Shown: one piece after another, positions 40,071 through 52,687 of the stretch
How the letters are laid out: each line of letters begins with the position of its first letter
How positions within the stretch are numbered: the first letter of the stretch is position 1
Assembly: GCA_964006375.1 (NCBI GenBank)
Contig: OZ023269.1
Location: 65,924,029 to 65,988,028 of the forward strand
Reading direction: 5' to 3'
From: Tillus elongatus
Lineage: Eukaryota; Arthropoda; Insecta; Coleoptera; Cleridae
Length of the DNA stretch: 64,000 nt
The notes under the pieces: generated by a model
What the model was told of the DNA's origin: nothing
Seen by the model: only the letters and a program-made list of their open reading frames with translations
Database searches by the model: none
Program-made: the position numbers and the translations under genes

Positions 40071-41549
40071 GGGCGTACAAGGGTCTCCGGTGCGTCTACC
40101 TTTGAACCAGGACGTAACGCTTATCTTGCTGAAATGCAGAAAACTTCCGTTCGCCTTACGCCCCAAGGTAGATACAGATCTAAAAAGGTTGTAAAAACAA
40201 GGTATTCTAGAACCTTGCGCACACCCAGTCTGGTCGACACTGATCGTACCAGTCGTCAAATCAAATGGCGAGTTGAGGATATGCGGCGATTATAAATGTA
40301 TACTCAACAAAGTTTTGAGCCCAAACAATTACCCAATTCCTTCTGTAAATCAATAACTGGTATCACTTGGGCAAGGGAAAATTTTTGCCAAACTAGATCT
40401 TTCCCAGGCTTATCAACAGCTCAAGGTAGATGATTTTTCAGCAGATGCCCAGACTATCATCACGCAGAAAGGTGCATTTCGTGTGCGAAGATTGCAGTTT
40501 GGAGTCAGTGTCGCTCCTTTCCAGAACGTCATGAACAGCCGTCTCAGTGGTATCGATGGAGTCTGTGCATATTTCGACGATGTGGTTATAGCGACAGAAG
40601 ATTTAACCCAGTTAACTGACAGACTGAGGGAAGTTTTCAGTAGATTTGTTGAAGATGGATTGCGACTGCGTAAAGATAAATGTACTTTTGGAATTAAGTC
40701 GGTGAATTTCCTAGGTTTCAAAGTGGATGCAAATGGCATTCATCCGACATCAGAGAAGATCAACGCTATTCAAAATGCCCCCAGCCCACAAAATAAGCAA
40801 AACTTGCAAGCGTTCCTGGGACTTTTGAATTTTTACCATGTTTTCTTGAAAGATGAAGCCACCGTAGGCGAGCCCTTACATAGGCTGTTACATAACAATG
40901 TCAAATGGCATTGAACGGGCTCCTGTCTTCAAATGCACTTTTAGTACATTACGACGAGAAGAAGCCTTTGATCATGATATGTGATTCGTCACCCTATGGA
41001 TCTGGAATAGTTTTAAGCCACAGAATGCCAGATGGTAGCGAAGCAACAGTTGTCTATTATTCTCGTACATTGACAGCATCCGAGAGAAACTATGCACAGA
41101 TAGACAGAGAAGCATTGGCGATAATAACGGGAGTTTGGATGTTTCACGACTATATCTACGGCCGAAAAGTAGAAATTGTGACAGACCATAAGCCCTTGCT
41201 AGGAATATTGGGCGAGTCAAAGGCTGTTCCAGAATTGTTATCACCACGTATGCAAAGATGGTCACTGATACTGAACAACTACAATTATACATTGAACTAC
41301 AGAGCTGGAAAAGTGATATCCAACTTCAGATGCATTAAGCAGACTTCTACAGATAGTTTCAGAATCCGTTACTTCCTCGAACATTGGAGATGTTCTGATG
41401 ATCGAAACGATGCCAGAGTCAGTAATAAAGGCCGATACAGTTGCAAATCTCACGGCAACAGATCCAGTATTAAGCAAAGTCTTACCATGGGTTACCAATG
41501 GATGGCCCTCAAGAGTAGAAGATACATTCAAGCCATTTTCAAGTCGTAA
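40071..41549 (+). pseudogene. Gypsy copy C reverse transcriptase and RNase H
   Basis: RT fragments: [19 protein letters not shown] motif near 40260 in a broken frame, then 40483-40914 with QFGVSVAPFQNVMNSRL and AYFDDVVIATE (catalytic box intact), and LNFLGFKVDANGIHPTSEK-type sequence. RNase H 40905-41549: IMICDSSPYGSGIVLSHRM, YAQIDREALAIITGV, VTDHKPLLGILG. Frames change at about 40910 and 41380. Confidence 0.85.
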
Positions 41550-42581
41550 ACGCGAATTATCAGTTTACAAGAAGTGTTTGCTTTTGGGAAGCAGGTTAGT
41601 CATTCCTCAGAGAGCTAGAAAAGAAGTCTTAAAAATGCTCCATTCATCACACCCAGGAGTTTTGCGAATGAAACCTCTAGCTCGAAGCTATGTTTGGTGG
41701 CCAGGGATGGATCAAGACATAGAGGCAACAGTAAATTTATGTCACGCTTGCCAAATGCACAGACATGCACCAGCCAAGGCTCCACTATATCCGTGGGAGT
41801 GGACAACAGAACCCTGGAGCAGGTTACACATTGATCACGCAGGACCATTCAAAGGCAATATATTTCTCATCATAGTGGATTCTTATTCGAAGTGGTTAGA
41901 GGTGAAAATAGTTCCATCTACGTCAAGTGAGTCGACCATCAAGGTTTTACGTGAAACATTGGCAGTGCATAGAATCCCAGATGTCATCATAAGCGACAAC
42001 GCATCTGGGTTCACCTCAGAAACTTTCAAAAAATTTCTGAAAAAAATGGAATCCGTCAGGTAACAGTTGCTCCTTATCATTCGTCTTCAAATGGCCAAGC
42101 AGAACGCATGGTGCAGTTCACGAAGGAGTCTTTGTCAAAAATATCAGGTGACTTGAATGTCAAACTGGCGAGATTTTTGATTGGTCAGCATTCAACCCCT
42201 TAGTGCAGTACAGGGTACAGTCCAGCAGAACTCTTGTTTCGAAGGAAGATTCGAACTTGTCTCCATCCCTTACACCCAGATTTCGCTAAGGATATGCGAG
42301 TCAGTCAAGAAGAGAAGTGCAGTCAGGCAAAACTTCGAGCCTTCTAGCAGGACGACCTAGTGTACGCCAGATCGTATACCGGTGCCGATCAGTGGATGCC
42401 AGCACAAATAACAGAAGCTACAGGACCTCTGTCTTATAGAATCGCCACTGAACAAGGTACCATATTTCCGAGACACGTGGATCAACTTCGACCTCGCAGA
42501 GTAGAGGTAACACCCAACACCAACGCCAGGCCAAGCAGGATCACTTCGAGACCCGCATACTTGGATGATTATGTCCCATAG
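41398..42581 (+). pseudogene. Gypsy copy C integrase
   Basis: 41398-42063: HSSHPGVLRMKPLARSYVWWPG and CHACQMHRHAP form the HHCC zinc domain; LHIDHAGPF and IIVDSYSKWLEV carry the first catalytic Asp; IISDNASGFTSE the second. The third acidic residue (QAERMVQF near 42100) lies after a frame break. 42360-42581 is the C-terminal part (SYRIATEQGTIFPRHVDQLRP). Confidence 0.88.
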
Positions 42582-42605
42582 TGGGGGGAGGGGGTAGGGG
42601 GGTAG

Positions 42606-42969
42606 TGTATTAACCCTTATAGTTTAGCAGCCTGGGTCGGTAAGCAGTGATGTTATAACTGTCAATCATACTGTGCTGACTTTTGTGTGAACTGTCATAT
42701 CAGCAGGCTGTATTTAGATTTTTACATAATAATACGTAATGTAACTTGTAACGAGTGCTTAGAATATATAGTTATTTTTACAAGTGTTCACTCTCTCAAC
42801 CCTCCTCAACGTCGGCTACACTTCATTAGTATAGAATGGTTTCACGAATCAAGGGAAACAACAGCCAATCAATTGCAAAGTTTTTATCCAGATCTTGTTT
42901 CCATACGTCTATGTAATAGGATTAAAATAACAATATTCCACCTAGCCGGAGTTTTTTTTTTTTGATACA
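42606..42969 (+). repeat. 3' LTR of gypsy copy C
   Basis: Begins TGTATTAACCCTT directly after the purine tract and ends GATACA, an inverted pair with its start. No second copy in the window. Confidence 0.75.
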
Positions 42970-42981
42970 CCCTTCAAACCA

Positions 42982-45063
42982 TGTATGATCCTTATTCAGG
43001 GTGACAGAAACAATAGCCATTATATTATTAATATTTATTAATTAACATACACATCACATTAAGTGCACACATTACATTACATGGCCATTGTGTACATGGC
43101 TTGACGTCACAGCTGTCATATGTTCGGCAGTGCTGCCTAAATGTAACATGTTATAAAAGAATTACTATATTTTAGACCTACTACATATATTATAAATCCT
43201 CCCCTTCAAGGTCAACTCTTTATTTTATTAGAGATTAAGTCTAAGGGCTTTTCTAACGAGACGCCCTGCGCGTGTCACTAAACCACCTTGAGGGTGGTCA
43301 TTAGACTTATCTACATCATTTGTGCAATTGATTTCACACGATTGATCAACTTGAGAGGGAACATGTATGATGGGTTCTTGAATACTTTCATGACCAGGTG
43401 TACAATCATGTTTGGCATCACTCACAGAGGGTACTGAATTATTATAATTTGTATGATCATATGGATCAATATCATGAATTGAAAACGGATTTTCAGAGAG
43501 TTTAATGTCATACCGATTCCTTCTGAGAGTGTTGCCATTACAGTCCTGCAACAGATATGATCTCGGCAAGTCATGGGTGTCTATTACTTTGGCAGCTTTC
43601 CTCGTACTAGTGAGATGATCATATACTGTTGCATCACTATTTATTGGTATAGGTTTCAATATTTTTGCATTTTTATTAAAACATTTTTCGTTAGAATCTC
43701 GTTTTGCTTCAAGCCAATTAGAATAGGCGTCGAATAAAACGACATAACCTTTGTTAGCATATGTAAATATGTCAGAGGCAACCCTTTCCCAAGGTCTGTT
43801 AGGAAATGGATAAGACAGCAGGGTTTGCTTAGGGTTCTTCCTCGCATATTTTTCAGACGATTTACAAGATTTGATATACGACTCAATGTCCGTTGCCAAC
43901 CCGGGTCAACAAAATATAGTACGAGCTCGTGCCTTTGTTTTTTCAATTCCCAGGTGTCCCTCATGAAGAAGTTATAACATAGCCTTTGAATGGGGCAACA
44001 AGCTTGTGTTCCAGAAATATGAGGTTATCAGACATGCATAACTGTTCTTTGAGTTTCTCAAAGTGCCGTACACTTTGAGGAACCTTTGGCTTGGCCATCC
44101 ATTAACAACAAAATTAGAGACTATTTTTAACTGTGGGTCTATCATTGTTTCTTGCTTAAATTGACTTTTGCGTTCATCTGACATGGGTAGACTTTACAAG
44201 ATGATGAACAGCAAACTCGATATCATGATCTGATTTTATATTTTCTTGCTTTACAAATGCTCTTGACAAGGTATCAGATATACATGTACTTGCCTGGTTT
44301 ATAACTAACTGACAAATTGTAATCTAATAACCGCAGTCTTATTCTTAAAATTCTGGGAGAAATTGAATGAAGATCTTTTCTAAAAATAGATTCCAGTGGC
44401 TTGTGGTCACTGTACCCTTTTACAGGGAATCCATACACAAAAAAATGAAATTTGAGAACAAAATGGCTAAAGCTTATTTTTCAATCTGTGCGTACTTTTG
44501 TTCTGTTTTAGTGAGACTACGAGAGGCAAATGCCGCAGGTTTCCCTTCCTGTAACAAAAATGCTCCAAGGCGATCAATATATATTTCTATTAGCTTTTTG
44601 GGATAAAAGAATGCTAATACAGTCGCCATCATGAATAAATCAAACTTCTGACTGAATTTTCTCCAATTTTCTGAAATATTGCCATCAAGCTGCAATGGTT
44701 CTGGAGGTTTGAATAACGCTTTCATGATTACGTTTTCCAGGAAACTGTCACGCGGATACCGCTAACTTTGCAATTTACTACCACAACTAGACTGGCTTCA
44801 CTCACACCTGCATTCGGCAAATTTCACCTGACGCCATGTATGATCCTTATTTAGGATGACACAGAAACAATAGTCATTAGATTATTAATATTTATTAATT
44901 AACATACACATCACATTAAGTGCACACATCACAGGTTACCGACGCACATGACCATTGTGTATAGGGCTTGACGTCACAGCTGTCATATGTTCGGCAGTGC
45001 TGCCTAAATGTAATACGTTATAAAATAACTACTATATTTTAGACCTACTACATATATTATACA
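42982..45063 (-). mobile_element. Gypsy copy D, minus strand, two LTRs, internally deleted
   Basis: Two near-identical LTRs (42982-43196 and 44836-45063, both starting TGTATGATCC on the plus strand, both with gacgtcacagctgtcatatg) flank 1.6 kb. The 5-bp sequence AACCA is repeated on both sides (42977-42981, 45064-45068), a clean target duplication. The internal region has only pieces of gag, RNase H and integrase. Confidence 0.88.
43228..44725 (-). pseudogene. Gypsy copy D remnants of gag, RNase H and integrase
   Basis: 44474-44725 begins as gag (PPEPLQLDGNISENWRKFSQKFDLFMMAT) and runs in frame into RNase H (GAFLLQEGKPAAFASRSLTKTEQKYAQIEK), so everything between was deleted. 43228-43899 has an integrase start (IKSCKSSEKYARKNPKQTLLSYPFPNRPWERVASDIFTY) jumping into the pol C-terminus (ATVYDHLTSTRKAAKV and a disordered tail). 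Confidence 0.8.
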
Positions 45064-45072
45064 AACCAATGA

Positions 45073-45865
45073 CTAGATAAGCACAATACATTCTGAATTA
45101 GCACGATTATTTAGCATTGAGTCTACCAAAAAAATAACAAGACATTTAGAGAGTGTTAACAGTCGTATACTTGATTTCACCGTCAGATCATAGTAGTCAT
45201 TTAATCTAATTTCCCACTCCGTTTGGTCTTCATTGCCAAATATTCTTAAATTGGACTCCAATGTAGCACTGAATCTTTCCACCAGTCCGTCAGACTGAAG
45301 GTGCATGGGTGTAGTTATCGTTTTTCTGATTCTCATCAGCTCACAACCCTGCTGAAATACAGCCGACTCGATGTTGCGTCCTTGGTCAGAATGGAGCTTT
45401 ACCGGTGCGCCAAATCTGCAGAAAAACTAATTCACCAATACTTCTGCAACGGTGGCGGCCTCTTGATTCTGGACCGCAAACAGTTTTGGCCACTTGCTAA
45501 AATAATCCATGGCTACAAGCATATAGCGATTTCCTGCGTCTACTCTAGGGAAAGGACCAGCTAGGTCGATTGCCGTTCTTTCGAATGGAGCTCCCACGTT
45601 ATACTACTTCATTCGCCCCCTGTATTTTGTTTTGGGCCCCTTACCTGGCAGGTTTTGCAGCATTTCTCAACATCAGCTTCACATCGTAACCAATAACACC
45701 TCCAATGCCAAAATTGCTCGCGGCTGTGTCCACAATAAACCGGTTACCAGGCTGGGGGTATGTCGGAATCGGGGACAAACACAGAGCCTGTTTTAGTGTT
45801 TCGAATGCTCTTTGATAATCCTTGGTCCAAATCAACAGTGTCTTTCCTTCCGTTAGTTTATGCAA
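45073..45865 (-). pseudogene. Gypsy copy B RNase H start and integrase remnants
   Basis: 45641-45865 has KDYQRAFETLKQALCLSPIPTYPQPGNRFIVDTAASNFGIGGV, the RNase H beginning, joined to a TRNYC-like integrase zinc end. 45073-45336 has LQSDGLVERFSATLESNLRIF, with the third integrase acidic residue (E) and downstream helix. The element stops at the AACCA where copy D is inserted. Confidence 0.75.
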
Positions 45866-47581
45866 GGGTTTGGCGATGGATAGCTGTATTTCTTAGTAAC
45901 ATCATTTAAGCGGCGGTAATCTACACAAAACCTTGTGAAGCCATCTTTCTTTTTAACTAACACTACTGGAGAGACCCCAGGACTTTGGGTTGGTTCTATA
46001 ACTCGTGTCTGCTCCATCTCCCTTAGCATTGAATCAACTTCGTACTGTTTTGCCAATGGCACCCTTCTCGGTGGTTGCTTGATTGGCACACATGTCCTAG
46101 TCTCAATGTGATGGCGAGCTAGGTCTGTTCTTCCAAAATCATTCTTGTCGGTTAGGAAGACGTTGGGATATTTGGACAGCAATGTTTCCACTGCTTGCTT
46201 CTGTAGTGGAGAAACATTTTCACTAGCTTCTGCAAGGACGTCGCGTAGATTTCCTGGGAGTGATTCATCCGGTATGGACGTATATGATGGTTACCGGCGA
46301 GAATGTTCCGATTTAGGAGCCTTTGGGAATCTTCTGATCAAAGCTTTTAAGGTTGGCTATTCTGACATCTGCAAGTTCTTTTGCTTGAACAAGCGTTACA
46401 TCGACTAGTAGAGCTTTCTTAAAAAGATCATTGTCTTCTGGCTTTATAATGCTTACCACTTGTCCGGAAATATCTCCTTCTATCTCCACTGTGACAATAC
46501 CCTCACTCGGGGCGGTCACAATGACATCTTCTTTGGCCGTGACTTTTCGAACTGCAAGGTTATTGACAGTCGACATAACTACTTGCTCATCACCAATATT
46601 CAAAACATTGTTCTCGAGACCTAACTTGACACCGTACTTGCAGAACATCTAGGCCAAGTATAATAGGACCTGATATGGCGGCAACAATAACTCGCTGTTT
46701 GGTCCTCCAAATTCCAATTTGTAGCATACCAGTCTCACCAAATACACGAATCTGTTCACCACCAGCTGCAGTCACTTTGCAGACTCTTTCTGTCATTCTT
46801 ACCCGGATAATCGTTCTGGATGCACCGGTGTCTACAACCATTTGAGCCTTATCGTCACTGATGTATCTGTCTACGACGAGCGTGTTGCCAGAATCGTTAA
46901 CCAATAAACTAGTTCTCGACTTCGGGGCACAGTGGTGGGCTGTACGTTGGTTGATGACGATCTTGGGCCCCGGCATTCACTTCTTATGTGCCCCACCTTG
47001 CCATAGTTCCAACAGCGTATGTGACTTGCACGATGAGCTTGCGTTGGCTCCCTAGGGGGCATGGGCTTCATCTGTTCTACTAGTTTCTCCAGCCACTGCA
47101 CAACCTTGGATAAATCTGTTTTATTTTCCTCTTGTGGGACTTGGAGACTGCGAACTCTCACATTGCCTTTAGATGCTTGCTTGACAGTTTCAAATTCTTG
47201 TGAATGTGCCAAAGCATCGTTCGGGTTTTTGTGTCTCGCTATCCTCAGCGTCTGTTGGGTGTCGGTATCTCTAATGCCGTCAATTAATGTTTGCAGCGTC
47301 AGCTGGTTGAAAAATTCCACCGGCACTGTAGGGTAAGCCGATCGTGTTAATCTAGCAACGTCGGCTTCGAAATGCTGGAGAGTTTCACTCGATTTCTGAC
47401 AGCGACTTTTTAACTGAGTTTCATACAACTGTTGTAAATGTTGGTCTCCAAATCTCATTTCTAGACAATACCTAATGCTGCCGAAACTGTCCTGTTTTTC
47501 TCTGGGAATACTTTGGAGCACATCTAGGGCATCTCCTCTGGGCGCTACAATTAATGAAGTCGCTTTCTCTGTCTCGCCCAA
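45853..47581 (-). pseudogene. Gypsy copy B gag, protease and RT start
   Basis: Gag: ALDVLQSIPREKQDSFGSIRYCLEMRFGDQHL, and a CCHC knuckle (CWNYGKVGHIRSEC, its second Cys replaced by Tyr). Protease: AQMVVDTGASRTIIRV, LGLDVL. RT start: [22 protein letters not shown], then jumps into RNase H sequence, the result of a deletion of the palm. Confidence 0.85.
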
Positions 47582-48420
47582 ACGATTTGCTGTAGCAGCG
47601 GCTTTGAACTGGCGTAGATAAACACCCCATGGGACTGAGCCATCAAATGTGGGGATCTTAATTCTAACGACGGGGCGATCTTTGAGTCTGATATTGGTTG
47701 GCTTGGTTGGCTAGGATATCATACTTCTTTTCTAGTGATTCCATCTTCTGCTGTACTTCCACTTGTACCTCTTGTACACTCGTCAGCTTGTCACGTACAT
47801 GGTCGCTGCGATACCCCTTACTCGACATTCTACTTGCTGAAAGATGTCGTCTTTTACATGATTTATTCGTTCGTCTACAAATGAAGTAATATTCTCAATT
47901 CTTGCAGAATTTTCTTGGTTTCTTCATCTCTTTTTTCAAGTCCTTTCTTGCTTCCTCGTCTCTTTTCTTTGCTTCTTCATCTTTTTTGCTTTTTCTTTCA
48001 TTTCTTTAATTAATTCCAATAGCCGCGTGTCCATATCGGCTGTTGCGCTACGTGTCTTGGGCATAGACGTACTTAAGGCTGGTACACAGTTGGTTCTGTA
48101 CCAAAAATATAATCAGTTATAGGTTACTTCTGACACTCATCGTCCAGATATTTCAGAAATTTGCAAGTTGCTCAAGAATATTCTGGAAAATATTTTCTTT
48201 AGCAGCTGGAAAATCCCACTTCTGTCACCAGTTCTTATGTTCTTCGGGGTTCTTGATTTGTTGACTAGCGAAACGCAGCTTTTCAAACTACTAATTTATT
48301 ACTACCAAACATTTTCCGACCATAAACACACTAACTGAAATATTCCCCTATTACAAATGTCCATAGAACTATATTTCACTATTCGCCTTCTATGATCACT
48401 TATTCTGCACCAACACTAAT

Positions 48421-48596
48421 AGTGTTTCGATTGGCTGCTCTCGGGTGCTCTAAGATCACTCTCAGAGCAACCTTTATGAGATTCTATGTTCAGCTGGTTC
48501 TATTGGTTCTGCTCTGACTGAAATTTAACTGTTCAATTGCAATAACCATTTCGTGTGAAAGTGCGTTGAAATCGCTTTGTCTGGTCTGCATTGTAA
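48421..48596. other. Short stretch between gypsy copy B LTR and LINE
   Basis: Possibly the rest of the LTR (no clear match to copy A here). No gene. Confidence 0.35.
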
Positions 48597-48607
48597 GGGG
48601 GATCAAT

Positions 48608-50082
48608 GAGGTTAAGGAGTCGCGGGCCAAAGGACTCCAGGGGGCAAGCTGAGGAAGTGGAAATAACAAGATACACTTTCGATGAAGCTTTCCCCAAGAC
48701 CGTCATGCGCGTTAAAAATCCGCATCCTGCACGAGGTGACCCTGCTAATAACTAAACATGACGGATCCAGACAATGAGGTCGAACTAAACTCCCCTAATC
48801 TACGGTGTCACGTGACCCGTGCCTATGAATGGATGGCACCAGGGCAATGGTGTCGTGAACGGAACCTCTGGAGTACCGGGCAACCCTCCAGAGTAACCCG
48901 CCTTGCACCACACAGGGGGTTCTGATGGTGTGGACAGTATTTCCCCCATTCTCGTGGGAACAACATGAAGATAATAAACGCATATAAAACCAAAACCAAT
49001 GAGGCTCGAGGAGTGGTTCCGGCTATAAACTTGTGACTTGAGTCTATACCGGAAACGGAGACGAGCCAGGGGACGGCAGCGGACTCTGGAGGTCTCACAA
49101 CCGGCGTAGATACGGGGGATCACGGGGTAACTTCGGCCAGAGACCTGTCCCCGACACCCAAGCTGGAGGCTGGGTCCCACCGGAGAACGGCGAGCTCCGC
49201 GGACTCCGGGGGCCCCTCCACCAGTGAGGACTCTACTGTAAGAGTAGAAGGACTGCCCCGCCAGTCCAAGCGTCTTTCCGGGGCGCAAAGAAAGAAGTTC
49301 CGGAGGCCGCAGAAAATGGCGACCGGGACGTGGACGGTCGAGAAACCTGTAAAGGCGCAAGAGGGTAGTGCGAGTCAGAAGAGGACGCGCTCGAACTTTA
49401 GCACACCCACTACAGACAGACGTCCCAAAGGGGCCAGGGCACCTGTAAAGGCGCAAGAGGAGAGTGCGAGTCAGAAAACGCCGCGCGCTGGCTCTAGCAC
49501 GCTTACTACAGACAGACCTCCCAAAAGGACCAAGGCCGGAACACCGGCGCAGACTGGCTCGTATAGGGAGGTTGCGGGGGGCCTCGGGATGGCGGTGATT
49601 GACAGACGCCATCCTGAGGTCACGCTAGAACAGGGGAAGGCGGACCTGATCCAGGTTGCGGTGGTAGCTGCGGTAGACTCTCTTCAGGAAGGGGAGAGCC
49701 CGCCTCAGTTCCACCGGGCGCGCCTGACGAGGGGCATCCTCTGGATAACCTGTGCCGGCTCGTAGTCGCGGGACTGGCTGCGGAAAACGATCGGAGGCCT
49801 CGGTCAGATTTGGGAGGGGGCGGACTTGACAGCCGTCGAGCCCAAGGAACTCCCAAAGAGACGCAAGGTCCTCGTACGGATCCCTGACACCGTCCCAGAC
49901 TTAAGATCCAGAACTCTGAACGGGGGACACGGTTCTAAGCAGGAAGGCAGAGGAGAAAGGACAGACTCTCGCCTTCTCGATCGACCAGACGTCTTACAGA
50001 GCCCTTGAAGGAACCTACTTCAAGGCATTCTGGGACCTGGGAAGGGTTAGCTTTCGCCCACCGGGGAAGCAACTAAGGGTTA
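48608..50082 (+). pseudogene. LINE 5' region / degraded ORF1
   Basis: No long frame on the sense strand, only pieces such as 49316-49765, which has two near-repeats of APVKAQEESASQK and STLTTDRPPK (proline/lysine-rich, low complexity). The CCHC fingers usual for ORF1 proteins are not visible. Long frames on the other strand here are due to GC bias. Confidence 0.45.
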
Positions 50083-51324
50083 ATGGGACTTAGGTTCCTT
50101 CAGGTCAACCTCCAACACAGTAGGGCAGCCACGGTCGGACTACTGATGGCTCTGAGGAACACGGATGTGGCCCTTATCCAGGAACCGTACTCCTCTAAAG
50201 GAGAGATCAAGGGACTCGGCGAAGCTACTGAAAAGCTCATCTACAGGAGATCCAGCGAGAACCCGAGAGCCTACATTTTTGTCAGGGAAGGGATAGAGTT
50301 TCTGCCTCTAATGAATTTCTGGGACCTGGCAACGATCAAAATCCGATGTGGAGGAGCGGATGGGCTGAGGGACATTATTGTTGCCTCAGCCTATCTGCTA
50401 GGTGACAGCACGGACCCTCCTCCACCCAACGAATTGGAGCAGCTGATGGTGGGTAGCAGAGCAGATGGATGGCAGACCATTATCAGCATGGATGCGAATG
50501 CGCACCATGAGTTGTGGGGTAGCTCGGACACAAACTCTAGGGGTGAGCCACTTTTACAATTCTTTATGAAATTTAATTTAGACATATTGAATAGAGGTAA
50601 TAAACCGACCTTCCTCACAACACAGCGTGAGGAAGTTTTAGATTTAACAGTTTCCACCCAGTTCCTGGGTGACTTTGTTAAGAGCTGGGCTGTATGGGGG
50701 GAAGTGAGTAGCTCAGACCACAGATACATCCTGTTTGAAATCGCCAAAGTCGAAAGACAAACGGTATGGTACCGGGACCCCCGCAAGGCGGACTGGGAAG
50801 CCTACAGGTCAGACCTGGCTGTGGAACTGCGGGGGGTTAAGAGTACCATAGACAATTCAATAGACCTCGAGATTGCAGCAGTCCAATTGCGAGACGCAAT
50901 CACCTCGGCCTATAACGCCAACTGCCCCCTGAAAATAAGGGTGTCCACCAGGAACGTCCCGTGGTGGAACGAGGACATCAGGCAAAGGAGGACGCAGGTT
51001 CGTAAGCTGTTTAACGCGGCCAAAAGGTTGGGAGCATGGGATGAATACAGACAGGCCCTAACGACCTATAACAAAAGACTGAGGGACGCCAAGAAGGAGT
51101 CGTGGAGGAGGCACTGCGAGGAAGTGGAAAACACGCTCGAGAGTGCTCGACTACACAAGATCCTGTCCAAGGGCCCTCAGACTAACATAGGCTCCCTTAG
51201 AACATCCACGGGAGGCTTTACAAGCTCGGGGGAGGAAACTATGGAAATTTTACTCCAGGCGCACTTCCCCGGCTGTAACATAATCACCTCCGGATTGGGA
51301 ACACTCAGAAATAGAGGCGCCTAA
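50083..51324 (+). pseudogene. LINE APE-type endonuclease plus linker
   Basis: ATG at 50083; 413 residues. LRFLQVNLQHSRAATVGL (N of motif I), ALIQEPY (catalytic Glu), VASAYL, ISMDANAHHELWGS (DAN-H), LDLTVST and SSDHRYILFEI (SDH catalytic end) make a complete endonuclease domain, so the cutting half is intact. The linker (VPWWNEDIRQRRTQVRKLFNAAKR) leads to RT but the frame ends at 51324. Confidence 0.88.
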
Positions 51325-51364
51325 TAGGCAGGCATCTTGAGTAGACTGGACAGTCGTTAAAGAG

Positions 51365-52687
51365 GTGGTTACTTGGAGCAAAATCAGATGGACCATTAAC
51401 AGCTTTAAGCCATACAAATCGCCGGGATTTGATGGAATAATGCCCATCATGCTCCAACAGGGGATAGATATACTGTCGCCGGTGCTTACCCTCATTATGA
51501 GGGCCAGCCTGGCTGTGGGGTACATTCCGAGGGCATGGAGACTGGCCAGGGTTGTATTCATTCCTAAACCTGGGCGTCCAACAGACCAGGCAAAGTCCCT
51601 GAGGCGAATAAGTCTCATATCCTTCTTGCTAAAAACAGTGGAAAAACTGCTCGACCGGCACATTAGGGGCGGTGTACTGGAAGCATATCCTCTACACTGC
51701 GGACAATATGCATACAGAGCAGGATTCTCAACAGAAACAGCACTGCACCAACTGGTGCTGAAACTGGAGAATACGCTGGAGAACAGGGAGGTGGCGCTGG
51801 GGGCTTTCATAGACATAGAGGGGGCCTTTAGCAACACCTCGTTCGGATCGGTTCTGGCAGCTGTCCGGGAGCGTGGAATAGAGGAGACCTGCTGCAGGTG
51901 GATCGGTTCCATGCTCAGAAACAGGGCGGTGTTCACCTCAATCGTGGGACGGACTCTGCTGGCGGGGGTCGCGGCGGAGTGTCCGCAGGGGAGCGTTCTG
52001 TTTCACTTGCTCTGGTGCCTAGTCGTAGACGGCCTGCTGGGGAGGTTCTCGGGAGGGGGGTATGAGGTACAGGGCTATGCGGATGACATTGTCATCATAG
52101 TCCGAGGAAAGGTCACACAGGCAGTGTGGGAGCGCATGCAGACTGCACTGCAAGTGGTGGAAGGGTGCACGGTTGATCAAGGACTCGGGGTGAGCCCCGA
52201 GAAAGCAGCCGTCGTGCTGTTTACGGGGAGGAGGAAGTGCGACAGCGACAAAACTCTCACTCTATACAGTAGGAGCGTTCCAATGTCCAGGGAGGTAAAA
52301 TATCTTGGGGTCGTATTGGACTCTAAGCTAACCTGGAATGGTCACATTGGAAAAATACTGCGTAAGGCAGTCATCACCTTAGCCGTCACTAGGCGGCTAT
52401 ATGGAAGAACGTGGGGACTAAGACCTAGTATGGCCCACTTGCTGCACACGAGGGTGGTCAGACCATCGTTAATATACGCGGCACTGGTCTGGTGGCCTAA
52501 GGTGACACAGTCCAGTGCCAAACAAAAACTAGGCAAGATCCAAAGGATGGCTTGCCTAGGCATCACAGGGGCCATGTCTTCAACCTCAACAGTCGCCATG
52601 GAAGTCTTGCTGGATCTGCCCCCCCCCACACTTAGTTATTATGGGGGAGGCCAGGCTAGGACTATACAGACTAGCCTGCAATGGTAG
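51365..52687 (+). pseudogene. LINE reverse transcriptase
   Basis: KPYKSPGFDGIMPIML, VVFIPKPGR, RRISLISFLLKTVEKLLDRHI, GAFIDIEGAFSN (motif A), ECPQGSVLFHLLWCLV (motif B; the usual S-P here is F-H), GYADDIVIIV (motif C) and VKYLGVVLDSKLTW. Catalytic Asp residues are present. The frame ends at 52687 within the thumb. Confidence 0.9.

Larger units (their letters stand above)
39116..42969 (+). mobile_element. Gypsy copy C, plus strand, 5'-truncated, with 3' LTR
   Basis: From a truncated gag (about 39116) through protease, RT, RNase H and integrase to a purine tract (g-rich, 42581-42605) and a 364-bp 3' LTR, TGTATTAACCC...TTGATACA (42606-42969). The 5' LTR is absent. Several frame breaks. It is a different family from A and B (IDSGAG protease, YFDDV RT). 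Confidence 0.88.
45064..48420 (-). mobile_element. Gypsy copy B, minus strand, same family as copy A
   Basis: Gag (46871-47581, minus), protease (46313-46976, two frames), RT start (45853-46191), RNase H remnant (45641-45865) and integrase (45073-45336) parallel copy A at high identity with internal deletions. The LTR boundary is at 48233 (tcttatgttcttcgggg, equivalent to TGTTACGTTC of copy A), next to a primer-binding-like TGGTGACAGAAGTGGG on the minus strand. The LTR continues to about 48420. Confidence 0.85.

Noticed and set aside
48800..49612. 270-codon minus-strand ORF in the LINE 5' region
   Set aside because: GC-rich DNA lowers stop frequency; Arg/Pro/Ser-rich composition without motifs.
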